Below, one piece after another: positions 8,023 through 17,026 of a stretch of DNA of 25,217 nt; the stretch's first letter is position 1, and every line of letters starts with the position of its first letter. The position numbers and the translations under genes were made by a program. The stretch comes from a virus. The stretch spans positions 1 through 25,217 of IMG/VR virus record IMGVR_UViG_3300047510_001575; one strand, written 5' to 3'. Under the pieces are notes generated by a model that saw only the letters and a program-made list of their open reading frames with translations, did not search any database and had not been told where the DNA came from.

Positions 8023-10056
8023 TTATTTAAACTTTTTAATTAATCTTCCTCCCAGCCTGTAAACATACGAATTTTCTGGGTAAGTTAGGTCTTTATTAGA
8101 GATATTATTATCAGGTACATTACTAGCATAAAAGTGGCTAGACATTCCTCCACCGTTTCCGTAAATAGCTGGATACTGTGCAGGACTACTAGCATAAATG
8201 CTATTGTGTAGATTATTTCCTCCTTGTTTAAAACTATCTTCTGGTAAACTATAAGGTCTAGGGAATTGTCCACCTGTTCTATATTCTCTATTAATTTTTC
8301 TTTCTTGAGCTAACATTTCTTTAGTAGGCTTTTTACCTGAACCAGCATTTGCTCTAATGTTATCCCATAAACCTCTTTTAGAATACGAACCATCTGCACG
8401 TTTAAGCATTCCTCCTGTTTTATATGCAAAAGGATTAATACCTTTTTGCGACATTTGAAGAATCATATCTTCATAGCCTTTTTGAGCTTCGTATTTATCG
8501 TAAGCTCTATTGTATTCTTCTTGAAGAGCTTTATCTGCTTTATTTCGATATCCTTGAAATTCTATTCTTCTTCCTTCTTCTTGAGCACGTTCTATTTCTC
8601 CAGGATAATAAGCATCACCTCCTTGATATCCTTCCATTTCTTCAGGATTATATCCTGAAAATTTTCTAATTAACTTATCTCTAATAGTATAAGAATCTCT
8701 AGGAGCTAAATAAGCTTCATTATATTTTTCCAAAGTAGGTAAATGAATATATCTACTTTTTCCTTTTTTAATTAAATCACCTCCGTGTCCAGGTTTTCTA
8801 AATTTTGGAAGATGGTATTCTACATCTTTGTGTCCCCAATTTATTCTTGTTTTATAATCATCATGCCATTCCATACCTGTAAAAGGAATAGGATAACTAG
8901 GCGGTAAATTTTCTTCTGGAGTTCCTGCTAATTTTTTTGTATTTATAGAAATTGGCTCAGGTTTTCTAAGCTCCATTTTTATAGGCTTTAATCTAACTGG
9001 CTCTGGCTCATTCCAATAAGGTAGATAATAATTAAGTTTTTTATTATATGCTAAAATCTCATCTGGATAATATCCTATCTGTCCTGTATCAGGATCCCTA
9101 AAACTAATAGGAGGATTAAAATCAGGATATTTAATAGAAACAAATTCAGTAGAAGTAGATCCGTCTTCGGAAGTTATAGTTTGTTCACTTCCTGGACCAC
9201 TAAGCCAATTATAATTCCCTTCAGTATTTCTAGTATTACTAATATATTCAGGAGTAGTCCTACTTTCTAATACCCAACTGTCAATTTCTGCATCTGTTAA
9301 TGCTGGATAAGTTTGTCTTAATCTATCTCTGTTTATTTTATCTTCTAAAAAAGCTGTATTTGGGATAGTCCAATTTCCGCTATTCCTTGCTATACCATAT
9401 TGATAAGGACTATCTGTTTCTTTTGTGTAAATCTCGTAGCCTGCAGGAGGATATTTTGCAGTTAATTCATTTATTCTTGTTTGATAGCCGCTTAATCTAG
9501 GATTATTAATTTTTTGAAAATCTGCAAATTCTTTAGGAGTCATCCTTTGTTTAAAAGCTGCAGAACCATAAGGACCTTTAGTATCGTCTAAATATTCAGG
9601 ACTTTCTGGATCATTTATTACATCTTTATTATTTTCTAAAAATTTTTGATAGTTAAATAATCTATTGGGGTCATTTCTTAAAGCATAAGTAGCTAAATCT
9701 CTTTGCTCATAATTTGGTACTTGACTATGTTCGTATAATTGTTTTCTAATAAGATAATCTTGATAAATAGGATCATCTATACTTTCTACTATTATGGGTT
9801 TTTTAATAGGAACACATTGACCTAAAGCCTCATCATAATATTGTCCTGGACCACAATCAGGCGGAATCATTTGTCCTCCTTCAGCATAATAATTTCCTGG
9901 AGAAGAAGCATATAAACTTGGTAAAAGTTTGCCGTGGTTTGTCTTATCTACTAATGGCCCACCTGTTAAAAAAGGCAGAGCTGTTGTATCTCTAAAAATC
10001 GGCGTCCCTTCAGCTTTATAATAAGTTGCAATATTTTTAACCTTTTTCTTTTTCAT
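8023..10056 (-). CDS. Internal virion (cargo-type) protein with YASSP/GG-x-M motifs, 677 aa
   Basis: Complete 677-aa frame whose ATG shares one base with the stop of the 1489-aa gene (TAATG), so translation is probably coupled. Very basic N-terminus (MKKKKVKN). A YASSPGNYYAEGGQM unit lies at 49-63 and a related NSIYASSPAQYPAIYGNGGGM unit near 618-638, with FYASN at 642-646. A small Cys-bounded segment, CGPGQYYDEALGQC, is at 68-81. The middle is Pro/Tyr-rich with little predicted globular order. Residues 546-591 hold KTGGMLKRADGSYSKRGLWD and GSGKKPTKEMLAQERKIN, a motif I remember from many unrelated phage proteins of unknown role. The C-terminus is basic (RLGGRLIKKFK). The position directly after the muzzle-type gene corresponds to that of the first cargo gene in crAss-like phages. 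Inference: packaged protein. No catalytic function is visible. Confidence 0.8.
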   Translation of the reverse strand: MKKKKVKNIATYYKAEGTPIFRDTTALPFLTGGPLVDKTNHGKLLPSLYASSPGNYYAEGGQMIPPDCGPGQYYDEALGQCVPIKKPIIVESIDDPIYQDYLIRKQLYEHSQVPNYEQRDLATYALRNDPNRLFNYQKFLENNKDVINDPESPEYLDDTKGPYGSAAFKQRMTPKEFADFQKINNPRLSGYQTRINELTAKYPPAGYEIYTKETDSPYQYGIARNSGNWTIPNTAFLEDKINRDRLRQTYPALTDAEIDSWVLESRTTPEYISNTRNTEGNYNWLSGPGSEQTITSEDGSTSTEFVSIKYPDFNPPISFRDPDTGQIGYYPDEILAYNKKLNYYLPYWNEPEPVRLKPIKMELRKPEPISINTKKLAGTPEENLPPSYPIPFTGMEWHDDYKTRINWGHKDVEYHLPKFRKPGHGGDLIKKGKSRYIHLPTLEKYNEAYLAPRDSYTIRDKLIRKFSGYNPEEMEGYQGGDAYYPGEIERAQEEGRRIEFQGYRNKADKALQEEYNRAYDKYEAQKGYEDMILQMSQKGINPFAYKTGGMLKRADGSYSKRGLWDNIRANAGSGKKPTKEMLAQERKINREYRTGGQFPRPYSLPEDSFKQGGNNLHNSIYASSPAQYPAIYGNGGGMSSHFYASNVPDNNISNKDLTYPENSYVYRLGGRLIKKFK

Positions 10057-13000
10057 TAGAATATTTGGTAATCAAAATAAGACATCAAACGATTCATAAT
10101 TAATTCTTTATTATTTGAATTATCAAAATATAAAGTTAATATAAAATGTGTACTTCTCAAACGTCCACGGTCAGTATTATTTCTAGGAATTTTTACTCTC
10201 CATTTATCAAATTTACGCTTTATTCTATCAGGTGAAAAAGGAACTTTACCTGTTGTTTGGTACTCTGTACTAATTTCAAAAGCTGTTATAGTTTGAGTTC
10301 TATCTATTACTTTGTTATCATCTCTTATAATAGAATTGAACTCTAAAGTTCTCAATACTTTGTTAATATCTGCTTGAGCATTTAACACCATAGTTAAAGA
10401 ACATTCTACTTCATTACCGTAAAATACTCCCCAATCTCCTATATTATGGATATAAACATCTTCTGGATTTTCTAAATTTGTACTAAGTAAAGTATCAGAA
10501 TTTGAAATCCAGATTTTAGGAGTAGCAGAATAAAAACAAGAAAATTGTTGCATCAATTCATCATAAACTAATGAATGATATACAGGCAATACAGGTCTAG
10601 AAAGTATTTCAGCATTTTGATTTAATAATATTAAATTTTCTACATTATCAGAGCCAGTAGTAAAGTTAGAGGTGACTTGGTAATAAAAACTAGGTAGAAC
10701 AAATACAATATCATTGACAAAATAATCTGTATTTGGATTAAGTCTTTTAATAATTGGATCTGCTAAAAATGTAAAAATTATCTCATCATTAATAAAATCT
10801 TGTCCTATATGAACGCCTTTTTTTAATATTGGATTATCTCCTCCATTTTCTTTTCTAAGAAAAATAGTATCAGGTAAATTATTTAACCAAGAATGCATTC
10901 CTTTTACTTCAGAAATTGGATTATTTTTAGACTCACTTCCTGAAGTCTGTATTATAAATATTTTTCTTGCTAATGCATCGAAGAAATAAATTCCTGACTC
11001 AGATGTTTTTACTGCCCATTGATGAATAGAACCATGAACTTTAGAAAAATATTGGTGCTTTCCGAACCCTTGTCCTGTTCCTAATTGTGTAGGAACTCCA
11101 TCTGAAGTAGTAGTAATAGCAGCTCGATTAATAGCATATACTCCTACTGCTCTATCTTGAATAAAATGTACAATATCTTTATAGTTAACTATTTTATTTA
11201 TAGGGCCATAATCATCTATGTCATAAAAATTATTTACTCCAAACTTAGTCCAAGAATCAATTTTTTCATCATTTATTTTGACATTAGATAAATAGGCTCT
11301 AACATCATTTACATTACAATTTTCTAATTCATTTGGATTAGGATCTACGAAAAAATTTATTTGATCATTTTCTAAAGAATATACTAAATCATAGTTGTAC
11401 ATATTTAGAATTTTTGCAGTAGGTGCTAAAGAATTATTAGTCTCTTGTCTTAATACTTCTTGTTCTTCCGTTGTACTTCCTGAAGTATAACTATATTTTA
11501 CTCCTGTTCTTAATGTAGCTCCGTTAGCTAAATCTAAATTTAATGTAGATTCTACTACAAATGTTTCAGTCCTAGGTCCAGAATGTGCATAATATTTAGG
11601 GTTATTACTTATATTAACATCAAAAAATTCTTCTTTAAATTCTATATGAGAAATATCTATTGTGGCCATATTTAAAAAAGTATCGCCGCCAAATACTATC
11701 ACAGTATCAGTATTTCCAATAATATTGTTTTTCTTTATAAAAGGAGAAGCTATAATAAAAGTATTAGATTGTAAAGTATTTATATTATTACCTCCGTATA
11801 TTTCTTTTTTTGGAATCACTAATTCTATAATAGGAAAGAAATTATTTCCTACAATAGGACTTGTAATTTTTGGATAAGGATTATTATTTTTTACTACATT
11901 ATTGTTACTAATAAAAAATTCTGCTATAGATGATGTAATAGAAGTTCCTGTAAAAATATCGTTAGATATTTTATCTAATTGTACTACTAAGTTAGATCCT
12001 GATTTACTTATTTCAGGAAAAAAAGTAGGACTGCCTCCTCCTCCTTGAGGATCATTAAGAGTACTATTATTTCCTATTCCTTGCCATCCATCTATTACCC
12101 AATAATTTCTAAGATAATAATCACCGTTACCTAAACTTGTACCAGCATTAGAAGACCATAATTCTGTTACAGTATTATTATAATCACAATCATGTGGCAT
12201 AGAAAAATACTGAGATTCTTTTAATTTCTTAATATTTTCAATACTGTTATAAGTAACAGGAACTACAGTTCTTCTTTTAAATCTTCTATCTTGACTCGAT
12301 ACTGCAAGATTTACATTTGTAAGATCTTTTTCTCTAAGAATTTCTCCTCCTGTATTTGCATATCCTCCTGTCATTAAGAAACAAGGATTGTTAGCTAAGT
12401 TAGTTCCGTTATTTACTACATTATTTTTATTAAAAGAAACATCAGGAGAATAAAAACCTAAAAAATTAGATTTAATCCAATATCCACTTTGCACTGTACC
12501 TGCTACAAAAGGTATTGCATTTGAATATACATCCCCACCAATAGTTTCAAGAAACTGATGATCCCCCATTGTTCCAAAAGTCTGTGAATTTGCTAATACA
12601 TTTTGGTATGAGACCATTAAATGAAGTACGTCTTCACTGTCTTCAACTCTTAAGTCAAATCCTCCTGGAGCTTCGCTTGGATCTCCTGCTATTTGTCTTT
12701 GTCTCCAAAATGTTCTTATAATACCTTGAGAAATTCTTCTTCTATCTAATTCTTCTTTTTTTACTCTTACTATTTGATATCCTATAATATTAGTTAATAA
12801 AGTAGGACAAGTACTAAAATCTAAAATAAATTTTATACCCATGGAATATCCAATGGTTTTATTTCCGTCTAAAGTACTTTGTTGGGATAATGGCCAATAG
12901 TTAGTATTGGATAAATTATTAGCGCTATCTTCTTCAGATATGTCTGGAAATTTAACATCTCCTATATATTCTACAAAAGAAGTTTCCCCTTTATTTGTGT

Positions 13001-14525
13001 AAAAAACAATTCCGAATCTATAGGTTTCTCCTCTTTTATAGCCTCTTAGTAAACCCGATATAAAAGGAGAAGCATGATTAGCATAGGTAACATTATTATA
13101 TACTCCGTACCCATCATCTAAATTATGGGCATCGTAAGGAAATCCATAAGGAACTGGCGAGATATTAACAAATCCTTGTTGTGCATCTCCGTCAATAGTA
13201 AAGGGTTCAAGATGAAAAGTATAATTTATATTTGGGCCTTCTCCTCCTAAAGTTATACCGTCAGATTGGAATTTATATTGTTTATTATCATGCCAATCTT
13301 GATTCCAATGAGCATCTGTATTTAATTCTGAATTAAATGCATTATTTAAATTATTTCCTGTTGGATCTAATGGATCGGGGTCAATTGGAAAAGGAGGTTC
13401 TATTACTGGTCCTATTTTTCTATATCTTCTAGTCTTAGCATCAAAAGTTTCTCCAGGGCCTAGTAAATCTTTTATTTTTATAGTAGATCCTTTTATATTT
13501 GCTGCTACTAAAGAATTATCTTTAGGAGTAATAGTTTTAGGAGTTTTAAAAGCAAAGTTCTTAGTAATAAAACTAGCTAATTCTAATTCTATAATGCTGT
13601 TATTAATACCTGTGTAAATAAACTCTACAGTTGGCTGATTATCAATATTTTGTTCGGATACAGAATATACTACTGGAACAGCTGTAGTACTTGCATAATG
13701 CACTACTATAAATTCTATTTTTTCAAAATCTAAATATTGACTAGTATCGATTAAAATAGTAAAAGTTTTTCCTGTATTAACAGTTCCAGGATTTATGTCT
13801 CCATTATAATTTGCAGACTGAGGTAAAGTATCAGAATCTGCTACCATGTGAAATAAATTTCCTGGAGGAGAAATTAAAGTTTCTTTACCATCAGAAGTAA
13901 TTAATCTATAAGCTGGTTGATATATTCCTCCTAATACTGATCCTCCTCCTCCTATACCTTTTAATAAAGGCTGAGTATAAGTTAGATCTGGAAATATATC
14001 TACACTGCCTAAAGGGTAGGAAGTCAAGTCTTCTGCTATATTTAAGCTTCTAAAAAAATTATTATAATCTGTCCAATAAACTCTTTGAATACAATCAGAT
14101 TCATAACGACCTACGGCTTCTATTGGCCAAATCTTTTTAAAATTTAAATTAGCATTATAGTAAACTAATTTAGGATAATTAGGAGAAATTTTTTTATTTC
14201 CTGGATTATATTCTAAATCATAAATCCAACCATTTTGTTCAGAATCATCTGCTACAAATAAAATTATTTTATTTCTAATAGTAGCATATCCGATGATTTC
14301 TGGAACGCCTGAAGCTGTCCATAACCCAAATGGAGCATTTTCTTCTCCTTGAGTAGGAATTGTAAATGCAAACTCATTACCTCGGATATTAGTAAATGCT
14401 CCCATAGATTCTCCTGTTACAGGAGTTATTCTAATATCTAAAGCATCGATATAAAGAGTACTAGCTATGGTATCATAGGCAGTATCTTTATTCATTCCTT
14501 GATAAGTATTTATATTTTTTTCCAT
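10056..14525 (-). CDS. Tail muzzle / stabilisation-type structural protein, 1489 aa
   Basis: Largest frame in the window. The N-terminus MEKNINTYQGMNKDTAYDTI followed by LYIDALDIRI and GESMGAFTNIRGNEF is characteristic, from memory, of the large tail protein that follows the ring genes in crAss-like phages (muzzle, gp44 in phage PhicrAss001). Residues 50-350 are rich in short beta strands. A Pro/Asp-rich linker (EPPFPIDPDPLDPTG) lies at 376-390, followed by Asn-rich beta structure through the middle. A conserved-looking C-terminal block is present (DKWRVKIPRN, then THFILTLYFDN, ending MNRLMSYFDYQIF). No signal peptide or membrane helix. Its ATG shares one base with the stop of the 274-aa ring-type gene, and its own stop shares one base with the next ATG. 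Inference: it forms the distal, host-facing end of the short tail. Identification is good; the exact fold was not tested. Confidence 0.82.
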   Translation of the reverse strand: MEKNINTYQGMNKDTAYDTIASTLYIDALDIRITPVTGESMGAFTNIRGNEFAFTIPTQGEENAPFGLWTASGVPEIIGYATIRNKIILFVADDSEQNGWIYDLEYNPGNKKISPNYPKLVYYNANLNFKKIWPIEAVGRYESDCIQRVYWTDYNNFFRSLNIAEDLTSYPLGSVDIFPDLTYTQPLLKGIGGGGSVLGGIYQPAYRLITSDGKETLISPPGNLFHMVADSDTLPQSANYNGDINPGTVNTGKTFTILIDTSQYLDFEKIEFIVVHYASTTAVPVVYSVSEQNIDNQPTVEFIYTGINNSIIELELASFITKNFAFKTPKTITPKDNSLVAANIKGSTIKIKDLLGPGETFDAKTRRYRKIGPVIEPPFPIDPDPLDPTGNNLNNAFNSELNTDAHWNQDWHDNKQYKFQSDGITLGGEGPNINYTFHLEPFTIDGDAQQGFVNISPVPYGFPYDAHNLDDGYGVYNNVTYANHASPFISGLLRGYKRGETYRFGIVFYTNKGETSFVEYIGDVKFPDISEEDSANNLSNTNYWPLSQQSTLDGNKTIGYSMGIKFILDFSTCPTLLTNIIGYQIVRVKKEELDRRRISQGIIRTFWRQRQIAGDPSEAPGGFDLRVEDSEDVLHLMVSYQNVLANSQTFGTMGDHQFLETIGGDVYSNAIPFVAGTVQSGYWIKSNFLGFYSPDVSFNKNNVVNNGTNLANNPCFLMTGGYANTGGEILREKDLTNVNLAVSSQDRRFKRRTVVPVTYNSIENIKKLKESQYFSMPHDCDYNNTVTELWSSNAGTSLGNGDYYLRNYWVIDGWQGIGNNSTLNDPQGGGGSPTFFPEISKSGSNLVVQLDKISNDIFTGTSITSSIAEFFISNNNVVKNNNPYPKITSPIVGNNFFPIIELVIPKKEIYGGNNINTLQSNTFIIASPFIKKNNIIGNTDTVIVFGGDTFLNMATIDISHIEFKEEFFDVNISNNPKYYAHSGPRTETFVVESTLNLDLANGATLRTGVKYSYTSGSTTEEQEVLRQETNNSLAPTAKILNMYNYDLVYSLENDQINFFVDPNPNELENCNVNDVRAYLSNVKINDEKIDSWTKFGVNNFYDIDDYGPINKIVNYKDIVHFIQDRAVGVYAINRAAITTTSDGVPTQLGTGQGFGKHQYFSKVHGSIHQWAVKTSESGIYFFDALARKIFIIQTSGSESKNNPISEVKGMHSWLNNLPDTIFLRKENGGDNPILKKGVHIGQDFINDEIIFTFLADPIIKRLNPNTDYFVNDIVFVLPSFYYQVTSNFTTGSDNVENLILLNQNAEILSRPVLPVYHSLVYDELMQQFSCFYSATPKIWISNSDTLLSTNLENPEDVYIHNIGDWGVFYGNEVECSLTMVLNAQADINKVLRTLEFNSIIRDDNKVIDRTQTITAFEISTEYQTTGKVPFSPDRIKRKFDKWRVKIPRNNTDRGRLRSTHFILTLYFDNSNNKELIMNRLMSYFDYQIF

Positions 14526-15349
14526 TATGAAGTAGCGGGATTAGGGCCTTGGGCACCTGCTGTTAAAACATTAATTGTAGAAATTAATCCTGTACCTGCT
14601 TTAGGTCTAAATTTACGTTGCTCAGGTAATTGCATATTAGCAAAGAAAGAAGTGTGAGCTTGAACATCAGGAATAGTACGAAGTACAGAATTTTTAACTG
14701 ATTCAGCTTCATCAACATTTTGCCATTGTTTTGCATGGTTTACTGCTTGAGCAAAATACCAATCTCTGTCGCGTTCTATGATTTGGAATTTGTCTGCAGT
14801 TAATTCATTTCTTAACCAAAGTTTACGAGCAATTTTATGAGCAATAAAATGTGCACCTGCTTCCATCCATTGTTGTTCTGCAGGAATAGTTGGGTATCCG
14901 CATTCATCCGTAGGAATAGCTGAATAACTCATTGCTAACATTCCTTCACTAAAAGACGGAAAAATATATCCTTGGCCTACTGTATAAGTTTCTCTGGATT
15001 CGGTTGTATAATCTCGATTGTCTCGATGATATCTTTTATGAAAGTAATCTGTTTTCCATCGCATAGGAAGTAGTCTTCCTTTTCCGCAAGAAGCTTCTTC
15101 AAGACTTTCTACACCTTCTACTTGTGCTACTTGGCCAATTTTATGTAAATCAAAAGGTAAATCCGCTCTTCCATCGCATACTCCTATGTAGGCAATTTTT
15201 TCTTCTAGAACTACTCCGACATTAGTATGAGCCATAAACTCGGCTAACCATTCTATGCCTTCTTCTTCCATAATATCATATTTAAAACCAAAATCTCTAA
15301 TGGTCTTATCTAAGATTGCTTTGTATGAAACGGTTTTACCTGCGTACAT
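14525..15349 (-). CDS. Tail ring / tubular protein, 274 aa
   Basis: Complete 274-aa frame starting MYAGKTVSYKAILDKTIRDF. A helical N-terminal part (residues 1-40) leads to a beta segment with KIAYIGVCDGRADLPFDLHK at 51-70. The C-terminal half contains QQWMEAGAHFIAHKIARKLW at about 159-178 and DWYFAQAVNHAKQW at 196-209, i.e. long amphipathic helices of the kind found in podoviral tail-tubular (T7 gp11-like) and ring proteins. In crAss-like genomes a protein of this class sits immediately before the muzzle gene, as here. Stop and next start overlap by one base; the upstream stop is one base before its ATG. Inference: one ring of the portal-proximal tail stack. The alternative is another ring paralogue. 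It could not be placed to a named ring. Confidence 0.75.
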   Translation of the reverse strand: MYAGKTVSYKAILDKTIRDFGFKYDIMEEEGIEWLAEFMAHTNVGVVLEEKIAYIGVCDGRADLPFDLHKIGQVAQVEGVESLEEASCGKGRLLPMRWKTDYFHKRYHRDNRDYTTESRETYTVGQGYIFPSFSEGMLAMSYSAIPTDECGYPTIPAEQQWMEAGAHFIAHKIARKLWLRNELTADKFQIIERDRDWYFAQAVNHAKQWQNVDEAESVKNSVLRTIPDVQAHTSFFANMQLPEQRKFRPKAGTGLISTINVLTAGAQGPNPATS

Positions 15350-15350
15350 T

Positions 15351-15626
15351 TTACATATTTTTAAGTACCTGCTCTAAACGAGAAATAATTCCTCCAGTAG
15401 AAGAATCTATATTTGGATTTTCTTGGCTTACAGATTTTTCTGTTTTCCATTGCCAACAACCATCTTTATCTTTATAGCGAGTTTCTTTAGTGATAATATA
15501 ACCGCCTTCTACTTGTTCTACACGAGTTTCTTCTGAAGAACCATCTTCAAATTCTTTTCTTGTAATATTAACAGTTGTTTCTACTTCTTTACCTCCTCCA
15601 GAGGCCATTGTTATTTCGTTATCCAT
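15351..15626 (-). CDS. Small conserved structural-block protein, 91 aa
   Basis: Ninety-one residues: an N-terminal beta segment (VETTVNITRKEFEDGSSEE), a middle hairpin (GGYIITKETRYKDKDGCWQW) and a short amphipathic C-terminal helix (IISRLEQVLKNM). Acidic overall, no membrane segment. The gene overlaps the end of the IHF-like gene by 8 bases and ends one base before the ring-protein ATG, which supports expression from the same message. It is not assigned to a named family. Its position between the IHF-like and ring genes suggests a minor neck or tail component, or an assembly factor. Confidence 0.7.
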   Translation of the reverse strand: MDNEITMASGGGKEVETTVNITRKEFEDGSSEETRVEQVEGGYIITKETRYKDKDGCWQWKTEKSVSQENPNIDSSTGGIISRLEQVLKNM

Positions 15627-16149
15627 AATAAAATATTTTTCTGTTTGGATTTTTAATTACTTGAGCTAATAATCTAGAATACTGTCTAGATGGTTTAAAC
15701 TCATAAAAACTTTTATACTTTAAATTGGTAGTAAAATTATTCCAATAATGAATATAGAATTCTTGATTGCTATGTTCGTTATCGTGATATAATAATTGCT
15801 TACCTTCTAATTTAACTATTTCTTCTTTTGTCAAACCTGGATATTTCTTAAACCAAAATTCCCAAGTATCTTTCCAATTAACTTTTAATTTACTTAATTC
15901 TCCATTGGGTCTAATAATATTAAGAAGCTTTGTTCTAATTCTAATTTTTCCTATTTGAGGAAGTTTTATTTCTAATGCTTCTTTAATTATTGCTGTACTA
16001 AAAGTTTCTAATAAATCTTTTAAAAACCCGTTGTATTTAATTCGATCGACCTTTGTCAATTTAGCGTTGTCTTGGTAGTATTTAAAAAAATCTTTTTTTC
16101 TAACACTTCCTATATTTTTTCCTTTTCCTCTTTGTAAAAAATTATTCAT
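15619..16149 (-). CDS. IHF/HU-like protein of the crAss-like structural block, 176 aa
   Basis: The N-terminal ~30 residues are very basic (RGKGKNIGSVRKKDFFKYY). Residues about 37-75 carry two helices followed by EIKLPQIGKIRIRTKLLN, which resembles the helix-turn plus beta-hairpin start of the IHF/HU fold (compare I-x-G-F/I-G-x-F in HU). Instead of the usual ~90-residue length it continues to 176 residues with a Trp/Tyr/Lys-rich tail (WKDTWEFWFKKY, then FYIHYWNNF). In crAss-like phages an IHF-like subunit is a core gene located next to the tail-stabilisation gene, exactly as here. It may bind DNA or have been exapted as a virion ring component; the sequence alone does not decide. It overlaps the upstream gene by 8 bases. 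Confidence 0.7.
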   Translation of the reverse strand: MNNFLQRGKGKNIGSVRKKDFFKYYQDNAKLTKVDRIKYNGFLKDLLETFSTAIIKEALEIKLPQIGKIRIRTKLLNIIRPNGELSKLKVNWKDTWEFWFKKYPGLTKEEIVKLEGKQLLYHDNEHSNQEFYIHYWNNFTTNLKYKSFYEFKPSRQYSRLLAQVIKNPNRKIFYYG

Positions 16150-16852
16150 TTATTGGCTGTGTTGGTCTATCTGCTCTTTGATCATCTGCATCATTAGCAT
16201 CATCATATTGATTAACTCCTTTTTGTATTAACTGCTGTACAATATAAGGCTTCATATATTCCCACATCCATTGATTCAATGGATAAGGATCTTCTGGAGA
16301 CCAACATGTTCCTCCTGTATTACAATTAGAAAAGTCTTTTAATGATGTAGGATCTTCAAAAATTCCTCTGATAGAAATATACTTCAACAGACTAAATCCT
16401 AGGTCTTTACTAATTAAATAAATGTATTCTCCATATAAAAAAGCATATACAGTTTTACCAGTTGTACGCCCATGCCCTACATAAGGTACTCGCGAATAAT
16501 CAATAAGAGACAATCTGGGTTTTGTAATATCTGGGGATCCTACAGAAACAATTCCTTTAGTATAAAAGAATTCTATAGTATTAGGAATTTTTCTTTTAGT
16601 TCTTAATACTTTGCATGTAACAGGTACATCTATACAACAATCGATCGGACTTACTTGCTCTAGTTCTAAACAATTAAGATTTTGAAGTACATAAGGATCA
16701 ATACTTCTATTTTTATTATACTCATTTCTTAACCATAATGCTCTTTGACCATTAATTAAATCAGTGTAAAACGGAAGAGCAAAAGACGACTCTACAGAGT
16801 TAATTGCTAACGCTTCATCTAATTGGGCACAAAGGTCATATAATGATAACAT
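16142..16852 (-). CDS. Tail adaptor / tail-stabilisation protein (P22 gp4-like candidate), 236 aa
   Basis: The N-terminus MLSLYDLCAQLDEALAINS is followed by FYTDLINGQRALWLRNEYNK at about 28-47, then a Cys-containing beta region (SPIDCCIDVPVTCKVL at about 73-88; SVGSPDITKPRLSLIDYSRV at about 102-121), a segment NCNTGGTCWSPEDPYPLNQW with a CX5C pair, and a C-terminal helix ending in an acidic tail. The helical start plus YxDLINGQRALWLRNEY is typical, from memory, of the crAss-like tail-stabilisation/adaptor family. It precedes the IHF-like gene with an 8-base overlap, matching the conserved Crassvirales order. Inference: it binds the portal and begins the neck. No SD-like motif is visible upstream of the ATG; the upstream region is an AT-rich string. 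Confidence 0.75.
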   Translation of the reverse strand: MLSLYDLCAQLDEALAINSVESSFALPFYTDLINGQRALWLRNEYNKNRSIDPYVLQNLNCLELEQVSPIDCCIDVPVTCKVLRTKRKIPNTIEFFYTKGIVSVGSPDITKPRLSLIDYSRVPYVGHGRTTGKTVYAFLYGEYIYLISKDLGFSLLKYISIRGIFEDPTSLKDFSNCNTGGTCWSPEDPYPLNQWMWEYMKPYIVQQLIQKGVNQYDDANDADDQRADRPTQPINE

Positions 16853-16883
16853 AGTAGCAAATATATAGGTTTTATTTTAGAAA

Positions 16884-17024
16884 TTATCTTCCTTGACCTC
16901 TATTTAATTTACGATAATTTTTAGAGGTTTTTAATTTAGAAGTTTTATTTTTTGAATGAATTCCAGGACGAGATACTTTTACTTTAGCTTTTACTCCTCC
17001 TGTAGTTTCTTTTATCTTAGCCAT
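16884..17024 (-). CDS. Very small basic protein, 46 aa
   Basis: I found this by hand translation. ATG at 17024 gives 46 residues starting MAKIKETTGGVKAKVKVSRP and then GIHSKNKTSKLKTSKNYRKL, ending NRGQGR, then TAA. Nearly one third of residues are Lys or Arg and there are almost no acidic or aromatic residues. The frame fills the only space between the 52-aa gene (stop two bases upstream) and the adaptor gene (31 bases downstream). The SRPGIHSKxKTSKxKxSKNY pattern is one I remember as recurrent in small proteins of Bacteroidota phages, unverified. Unstructured nucleic-acid binding or a virion-assembly scaffold role is possible. Function unknown. Confidence 0.68.
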   Translation of the reverse strand: MAKIKETTGGVKAKVKVSRPGIHSKNKTSKLKTSKNYRKLNRGQGR

Positions 17025-17026
17025 GG

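Noticed and set aside
10056-14525. Reading the 1489-aa protein as a tail-tape-measure protein because of its size
   Set aside because: It is beta-rich and Asn-rich rather than long-helical, and its N- and C-terminal signatures fit the muzzle/stabilisation type instead.
16858-16865. TATATTTG on the minus strand, another -7-like match
   Set aside because: Five bases from the adaptor ATG with no -33 element; same reasoning.
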